64,000 bases of DNA, from contig NZ_JBITMQ010000002.1 of NCBI RefSeq assembly GCF_044466355.1, forward strand, positions 868,001 to 932,000, read 5' to 3'. Under the pieces are notes generated by a model. The model was not told the DNA's origin and did no database searches. It saw only the letters and a program-made list of their open reading frames with translations. Below are positions 59,600 to 64,000 of the stretch, one piece after another; the stretch's first letter is position 1, and each line of letters begins with the position of its first letter. The translations under genes and the position numbers were made by a program. The DNA comes from Actinophytocola sp044466355 (GTDB lineage: Bacteria > Actinomycetota > Actinomycetes > Mycobacteriales > Pseudonocardiaceae).

Positions 59600-60069
59600 C
59601 ATCCCCTTGGGAAGTCCGCCGCGTGCACACGGAGCGCGGCGAGCGCCCTGTCGGCGTGGACGGCCATCCGCAGTTCGCTCTTGACGACGTCGATGATCCG
59701 CCGGTCGGTGCCGATCACGTAGGTGCGGCGGCGGGTGAGCAACGGGCCGAACCTGCGCCGGGCACCGAACCGGGCCGCCACCTCGCCGACAGGGTCCGAC
59801 AGGAGCGGGTAGTCGAAGTCGTTCAGAGCGGCGAAACCGGCCTGCTTCGACACGGGATCGGGACTGATGCCGACACGCTGGGCGCCGAACGCGGCGAACT
59901 CCGCGGCCACGTCCCGGAAATGACAGCTCTCCGCGGTGCAGCCGCCGGTCATGGCCGCGGGATAGAAGAACAGCACCACCGGCCCGCCCACGAGCAGCCC
60001 CGACAGTGTCCTCAGTTCTCCCGTCTCGTCCAGCAACTCGAAGTCTTCGGCCACGTCACCCTTGTTCAC
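59599..60069 (-). CDS. Peroxiredoxin, BCP/PrxQ type
   Basis: A 156-residue thiol peroxidase: VAEDFELLDETGELRTLSGL, then GGCTAESCHFRD with peroxidatic Cys about residue 44 and a second Cys five residues later, the PrxQ pattern; ISPDPVSKQAGFAALNDFDYPLLSD follows. GTG at 60069 with GGGAG upstream. It reduces peroxides using thioredoxin-like partners. Convergent with the IniB-like gene. Confidence 0.92.
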   Translation of the reverse strand: MNKGDVAEDFELLDETGELRTLSGLLVGGPVVLFFYPAAMTGGCTAESCHFRDVAAEFAAFGAQRVGISPDPVSKQAGFAALNDFDYPLLSDPVGEVAARFGARRRFGPLLTRRRTYVIGTDRRIIDVVKSELRMAVHADRALAALRVHAADFPRG

Positions 60070-60213
60070 GTCACAGCTCCCACCGTCGACAGTGCTACCG
60101 CCGATTCGCATCGACCCCGCCAGCGGATTGGCCCCTGTTCGACCCAATCCGCCATCAGCCGTTCACCGAACACCCTCGCGGACGATCCGAGGAACGAACA
60201 GGGATGTGTTGGC

Positions 60214-60537
60214 GTGCACCGGAACGCGAAAATCACCGCCGCAGCTGCCTTGTCGGTTCTCGCGTACCTGCACCTCCACCTCGCTCCGGCCTACGACCTC
60301 GTGAGCACCGGCGCCATCCATGGCGTCCTGTTGCGCGGTATCGCGGCGCTGGGGACCCTCTGCGCGGTGGCCGTCCTGCAGTTCGACCACCTGGCCGCCC
60401 ACCTCGCCGGTCTCACCGCCTCGGGAGTCCTGACGACGGTGGCGGCCACCCACGGCTGGCTCGCACTACCCCGTTACGGACCGGTCATCCTCGCTGCCGC
60501 CGCCGTCGCGATCGCGGCACCGGATACCTCGCGGTGA
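60214..60537 (+). CDS. Small four-span membrane protein
   Basis: A 107-residue protein made largely of four hydrophobic segments (AAAALSVLAYLHLHL, GVLLRGIAALGTLCAVAVLQF, HLAAHLAGLTASGVLTTVAA, GPVILAAAAVAIAA). I do not recognise a family. Start GTG at 60214. Its stop overlaps the next gene's GTG (GTGA), suggesting coupling with the anti-sigma-like protein. Confidence 0.65.
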   Translation: MHRNAKITAAAALSVLAYLHLHLAPAYDLVSTGAIHGVLLRGIAALGTLCAVAVLQFDHLAAHLAGLTASGVLTTVAATHGWLALPRYGPVILAAAAVAIAAPDTSR

Positions 60538-60827
60538 CCCGAGGCGCGGCGGTTCGCGACCACTGCAATCTCCGGGTCTCCCTCGGCGCGTACGTACTCG
60601 ACGGGGTCGACGCGCGGGAACGCGAGGTACTGGACGCACACCTTCGGGACTGTTCGCCATGCCGGATGGAAGTGGCCACACTGACACCCGTGGCCAGGCT
60701 GCTCGGCCGCGCCGACCCCGCCCTCGTCGAGGCGCTGCTTCCACACCCCGACGATCCCACGTGGACGGTTCCGGAACCACGGCACGAAGGGCAACCCGCG
60801 GCACGCGACGTACCGAGGTCCAGATGA
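60534..60827 (+). CDS. Zinc-finger anti-sigma-like protein
   Basis: A 97-residue protein with the zinc-binding anti-sigma (ZAS) pattern: DHCNLRVSLGAYVLDGVDARERE followed by LDAHLRDCSPCRMEVATL (H-x3-C-x2-C). It is cytoplasmic and has no membrane span of its own; the preceding coupled gene supplies membrane spans. It may restrain the sigma-like protein encoded 4.5 kb away. Start GTG at 60534. Confidence 0.75.
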   Translation: MTRGAAVRDHCNLRVSLGAYVLDGVDAREREVLDAHLRDCSPCRMEVATLTPVARLLGRADPALVEALLPHPDDPTWTVPEPRHEGQPAARDVPRSR

Positions 60828-61024
60828 CGTCGCGGCAGTGAAGGAGCCATCCGATGGAGTTCATCCCCCGCCGCCTGCCCCACGGCGGGTAACGAGAATA
60901 TAACGACAACGGCCGAGGCCAATCCGTGCTGCACGCACTGACGAACCCCTCGAGGCAGGGGCCACTCACGTGGCGACACGGCGTCCACAATGGACTCCGT
61001 CAAGAATATTGAATGGGAGTGTTC

Positions 61025-61705
61025 ATGTTGCGTAGTGTTCGTCGGACGGTTCGCCACAGCGTGCTGGTCGCCGGCGTGGCGGCGGTGGCACTGCTGGGTT
61101 CCGCGTGCGGCAGTTCCGATGACGGCGCGTCGGACAACGCGGGCGGTAACACCAGCACCGAGCAGACCACCACCACAGAGTCCTCTGAGGACAGTGGCAC
61201 GTCGGACGCCATGAGCGGACTGGTCGGTCCCGGCTGCGCCGGTTACGCCGAGCAGGTTCCGGACGGCCCAGGCTCCGTGGAGGGCATGACCGCCGACCCG
61301 GTCGCGGTCGCCGCGAGCAACAATCCGCTGCTCAAGACCCTGGTGCAGGCGGTTTCCGGCAAGCTCAACCCGGACGTGAACCTGGTCGACACGCTCAACG
61401 GCGGCAAGTTCACCGTGTTCGCGCCGGTCGACGACGCGTTCGCCGAAATCGACGCCGCCACCATCGAAAAGCTCAAGACCGACTCCGATCTGCTGACCAA
61501 GATCCTCACGTACCACGTCGTCCCAGGCCAGCTCGCGCCGGACGCAGTCGTCGGCGAGCACGAGACCGTGCAGAAGGGCACGGTCAACGTGACCGGATCA
61601 GGTGACGAGCTGAAGGTCAACGACGCCAACGTCATCTGCGGTGGCGTCAAGACCGCCAATGCGACCGTGTACTTGATCGACTCGGTGCTCATGCCGACCA
61701 TGTAA
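61025..61705 (+). CDS. Fasciclin-domain lipoprotein (MPT70/MPT83-like)
   Basis: A 226-residue lipoprotein: lipobox LLGSACG, a Ser/Thr/Glu-rich linker (residues 30-65), and one FAS1 domain at about 90-226 (NNPLLKTLVQAVSG, GGKFTVFAPVDDAFAEID, ILTYHVVPGQLAPDAV, LKVNDANVICGGVKTANATVYLIDSVLMPT). Mycobacterial homologues MPT70/83 are surface proteins under SigK control. The ATG at 61025 follows GGGAG; ATG at 61013 is less likely. Confidence 0.95.
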   Translation: MLRSVRRTVRHSVLVAGVAAVALLGSACGSSDDGASDNAGGNTSTEQTTTTESSEDSGTSDAMSGLVGPGCAGYAEQVPDGPGSVEGMTADPVAVAASNNPLLKTLVQAVSGKLNPDVNLVDTLNGGKFTVFAPVDDAFAEIDAATIEKLKTDSDLLTKILTYHVVPGQLAPDAVVGEHETVQKGTVNVTGSGDELKVNDANVICGGVKTANATVYLIDSVLMPTM

Positions 61706-61726
61706 CTCGTCATTGTGCGCCACACC

Positions 61727-61773
61727 GAGAACCGCCGGGCGCCTCGCCCAACAGGGGCACCGGCGGTTCTCCT
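61727..61773. terminator. Terminator after the fasciclin gene
   Basis: GAGAACCGCCGG (61727-61738) pairs perfectly with CCGGCGGTTCTC (61760-61771), followed by CTG. Confidence 0.8.
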
Positions 61774-61805
61774 GTCACGAGCCACGCCAAGGGCAGCACG
61801 GAAGC

Positions 61806-62029
61806 ATCCGGGGCAGTACGCATCCGGAGCGACCCGTCGTACTCGACATGGCCGGGATCTCGTTCATCGCATCAGCAGGTATCGCCCTATTGGTCGGAAC
61901 AGCACCGACGCGGTAGGAGGGGACCAACTCTCCTCCACACCTCGGCGGCGGCTCGTCGTTGTCGTGTCCGCGCCAGCGATGGAGATGGTGTTCGCCTGGC
62001 ACGAACGGCCGGTGCCGGCCGCAGGTTGA
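61806..62029 (+). pseudogene. Broken STAS-domain (anti-sigma antagonist) remnant
   Basis: HPERPVVLDMAGISFIASAG followed by IALLVG is the diagnostic core of a STAS domain around the phosphorylatable Ser. The frame stops at 61916, and a second frame to 62029 carries a plausible continuation (RRRLVVVVSAPAMEMVF). No start with a ribosome site is seen. It reads as a decayed or frameshifted gene. Confidence 0.55.
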
Positions 62030-62310
62030 CGCCGTCGACGGTGCCGCCGCGGCGAGGCGCACCTCCACCACTTCCGCCAGCAAACAAGGCCCGTTCGTGC
62101 ACGATCTATGCTCGACGAATCAACGTCGGCTGGCCGCGTAGAGGGTTGGTCCGACGCGTCGATGCGAGCTCCTGGCGGTGAGTTGGCGCCGGGGTCCCCC
62201 TGGGGGTGCCGCGGCGTCAGCAACGCCCGAGCAGCCGGCACACACCTTCGCCGGCCGCGAGTGTGGGGCACCGGTTGCCCGGTGCCCCACACGGTTGCTA
62301 CCTGTGACTG
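62030..62310. other. Interval without recognised gene
   Basis: No convincing gene or RNA. It contains the inverted repeat GTGGGGCACCGG/CCGGTGCCCCAC near 62262-62292, probably a terminator for the convergent low-complexity gene. Confidence 0.4.
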
Positions 62311-62857
62311 TCAGTCGGTGCCCGAGTGGGCCATGCCGGACTCGGCCCAGTTCGACCCGTCCGCGTCGGCGTGTGCGTCGCCACCGTCGCCACCGTTGCC
62401 GGAGTGGCCTCCGTGCGTGTTGCTGGCGTTGGTCGCGTCGCCTGTGTCACCGGTGTTCCCGGTGTCACCCGAGTCGCCGGAACCGACCACGGTGCTGGAG
62501 TGGTCACCGGTCTGGTCACCGTCGTGGTGGCCACCCCAGTTGTTCTTCCAGTCGTCGGAACCGTTGTTGGCACCGGTGTAGGCGGCGTTGCCGCCGGTGG
62601 AACCGGAGTCACCCGAGTCGCCGGTGTCACCGGTCGGCGGAGGTGTCGCCGTCCGCGTTCGCGTCACCGGAGCTGCTGCTCGAGTCAGAACCACCGTTGT
62701 GGTTCCCGCCGAGCAGGTCCGAACCAACCGAGTTCACCACATTGCCCAAGTCCAGTGGACCTGAGTTCGTGTCCGCGCTCGCCACCGCGCTGCCCAGCAG
62801 GACGAACCCGCCGGACATCATCGCGATGGTGAGGCCGCGTCGCACGTACTTGTGCAT
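62311..62857 (-). pseudogene. Secreted acidic Gly/Asp/Thr-rich protein, frameshifted
   Basis: The N-terminal frame from ATG 62857 gives a signal peptide (YVRRGLTIAMMSGGFVLLGS, then AVASAD) and a Ser/Gly/Asp-rich stretch, stopping at 62627. The +1 frame continues the same low-complexity composition (DTGDSGDSGSTGGNAAYTG, then DWKNNWGGHHDGDQTGDHSS) to 62311. Removing one C in the GACCGG at about 62630-62636 joins them as ADGDTGDSGD. About 181 residues if repaired. Probably a cell-surface matrix protein. Confidence 0.6.
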
Positions 62858-62912
62858 CTGCTTCCCTTTCTTCCCTTACAGAACGATGTTTCGCGTGTCC
62901 TGCAAGGCAAGG

Positions 62913-63854
62913 TCAGCTCGGGTGATCTCGATCGTCATAGCCGGACCAGGTACATCCCGTGATCGTTCCGGGCGGGCTACGACCGCTGCGGTTCTCCGCG
63001 CCGCCGGCACCAGCCGAGGCCGGCGCCAGGGTGTCCGCACCATGCGGGCGCGCGGAGCCGCTCGCCGATCCGTTGCCGCCGACGGCGGCATTGACCGGCG
63101 TAGCCGGTGCACCCGGAGGCTTACCCGGAACACCGGAGTCAGCCCGGGGTCCATCATGGATGGACCGCTGCGTGGTCACTTCCGTCGCCGGAGATGACAC
63201 ACCGCTCGCATCCTGTTCGAACCTCGCGATCGACTCCACCGGCCTGCCGAGGACGTTCTCCGTCGACATCACGGCCACCGGTCGCGGCGTCGGCTCCGCC
63301 CGTTGCACCGGAACCACGACGTCGTCCTGATTACCGGCTTCCTGGCCGCCGATCGCGGACACGCTGTCGTCGAGCCCAGTCGCCTCGGTCACCGGGTTGA
63401 CCACCGGCGTCGCCGCGTCAAGCACGGGCTCGGTCACCGGCCGCACAACCTCCAGCACCGGCGACACCGCCGTCACAACAGGCTGAGCCACAGGCTCGAG
63501 CACCGACGTGACCGGTTCGACCGTCTCCGTGACCGATCGCACCACCGGCGCCAACGTTTCCGCGCCCGCGCCGACCACTCCGTGGACCGGTTCCAGCACT
63601 GGCTCGGCCGCCTTCACCAGCCCTGACAACAGGCCGGCGCCGGTGCGGGACTGCCCTTCTGAGGATTCCTCCCCGGGCCGCTCCCCGCCGCCGTGCCGTT
63701 GCTCCTCTGCGCTGGCCTGGCCGGCCATGAACATCGTTATCAACCCCAGCCCGAACAACAGGCCAGCGGTCACACCGACCCTGCGCAGCAGCAACAGCAC
63801 ACGATAGTTGCCGACCACGACATTGTTGATCACACAATCTGTGTAGACCTTCAT
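62913..63854 (-). CDS. Exported Val/Pro-repeat protein
   Basis: A 313-residue protein with an N-terminal hydrophobic segment (VTAGLLFGLGLITMFMAGQ, then ASAEEQ) that serves as signal or anchor. A central region repeats PV motifs (EPVHGVVGAGAETLAPVV, EPVTSVLEPVAQPVVTAVSP). The C-terminus is Gly/Ala/Pro-rich. I do not recognise a named family; it resembles extended surface stalk proteins. AAGGGGGTG precedes the ATG. Nothing further is seen in 63855-64000. Confidence 0.7.
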   Translation of the reverse strand: MKVYTDCVINNVVVGNYRVLLLLRRVGVTAGLLFGLGLITMFMAGQASAEEQRHGGGERPGEESSEGQSRTGAGLLSGLVKAAEPVLEPVHGVVGAGAETLAPVVRSVTETVEPVTSVLEPVAQPVVTAVSPVLEVVRPVTEPVLDAATPVVNPVTEATGLDDSVSAIGGQEAGNQDDVVVPVQRAEPTPRPVAVMSTENVLGRPVESIARFEQDASGVSSPATEVTTQRSIHDGPRADSGVPGKPPGAPATPVNAAVGGNGSASGSARPHGADTLAPASAGAGGAENRSGRSPPGTITGCTWSGYDDRDHPS

Positions 63855-64000
63855 GCGTCACCCCCTTCCCGTGAAGGATCCACTCAGCACTCGGGCTTCG
63901 AACTGGTACCCGGCTTGGATTGGTTCACTCGAAATTCGGCAAAGAATTTCTGATAGCCGCACCCCACCGCTCCGAGCACACGCGTTCGAATTGAGAGATG

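Overview
This 64-kb window is GC-rich DNA from a filamentous, probably sporulating actinobacterium. Abundant GTG and TTG starts, dense overlapping operons, an SsgA-family protein, PimA/PgsA phosphatidylinositol-mannoside genes and tRNA genes mostly without encoded CCA point to Pseudonocardiaceae (Lentzea, Saccharothrix or Amycolatopsis type). The genus is inferred only.

Region 1 (1-35.1 kb) is a conserved chromosomal core. Its order is apt-secF-secD-yajC-ruvB-ruvA-ruvC, then yebC-pdxT, pdxS, NUDIX-pimA-acyltransferase-pgsA, HIT and thrS. This matches, with insertions, the Mycobacterium tuberculosis Rv2584c-Rv2614c segment. It covers protein export, Holliday-junction processing, pyridoxal phosphate synthesis and PI-mannoside lipid synthesis. 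Accessory cassettes are inserted: a TetR-controlled MFS exporter, a LacI-controlled carbohydrate ABC importer with a secreted glycosidase-like protein but no ATPase, a membrane metallophosphoesterase, a repeat-rich zinc-ribbon protein, an azlCD exporter with an XRE-cupin regulator, an EF-G-like GTPase, and a divergent MarR/YceI pair.

Region 2 (35.1-41.9 kb) holds a DUF305 lipoprotein, a secreted LVIVD-repeat protein, a lipoprotein, four tRNA genes (Val-CAC, then Gly-GCC, Cys-GCA, Val-GAC), an SsgA-like regulator, and an integrase/excisionase pair placed directly against tRNA-Val(GAC). A degenerate tRNA-Lys-like gene with a strong terminator follows.

Region 3 (41.9-48.7 kb) is an accessory island. 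Two insertion sequences (IS701-like and IS5/IS427-like) abut at one split CTAG target. Beyond them lie an MBL-fold/SDR gene pair with a divergent AraC regulator and a membrane protein with a doubtful C-terminus.

Region 4 (48.7-63.9 kb) is a gene set dominated by cell-surface and regulatory proteins: a lipoprotein, a NicO/RcnA-type metal transporter with a His-Gly loop, a membrane TPR protein, DUF4331, SRPBCC, a CHRD-like secreted protein, a sigma-like HTH protein, a large LuxR-family ATPase regulator, an IniB-like protein, a peroxiredoxin, a small membrane protein, a zinc-finger anti-sigma-like protein, a fasciclin lipoprotein, a broken STAS domain and two low-complexity secreted proteins. 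It is the best candidate for an undescribed system, perhaps an envelope stress module loosely analogous to the mycobacterial SigK-RskA-MPT70/83 and Ini circuits. Runs of up to 20 identical bases at 54.5-54.8 kb and several single-base frameshifts make part of this region suspect as sequence.
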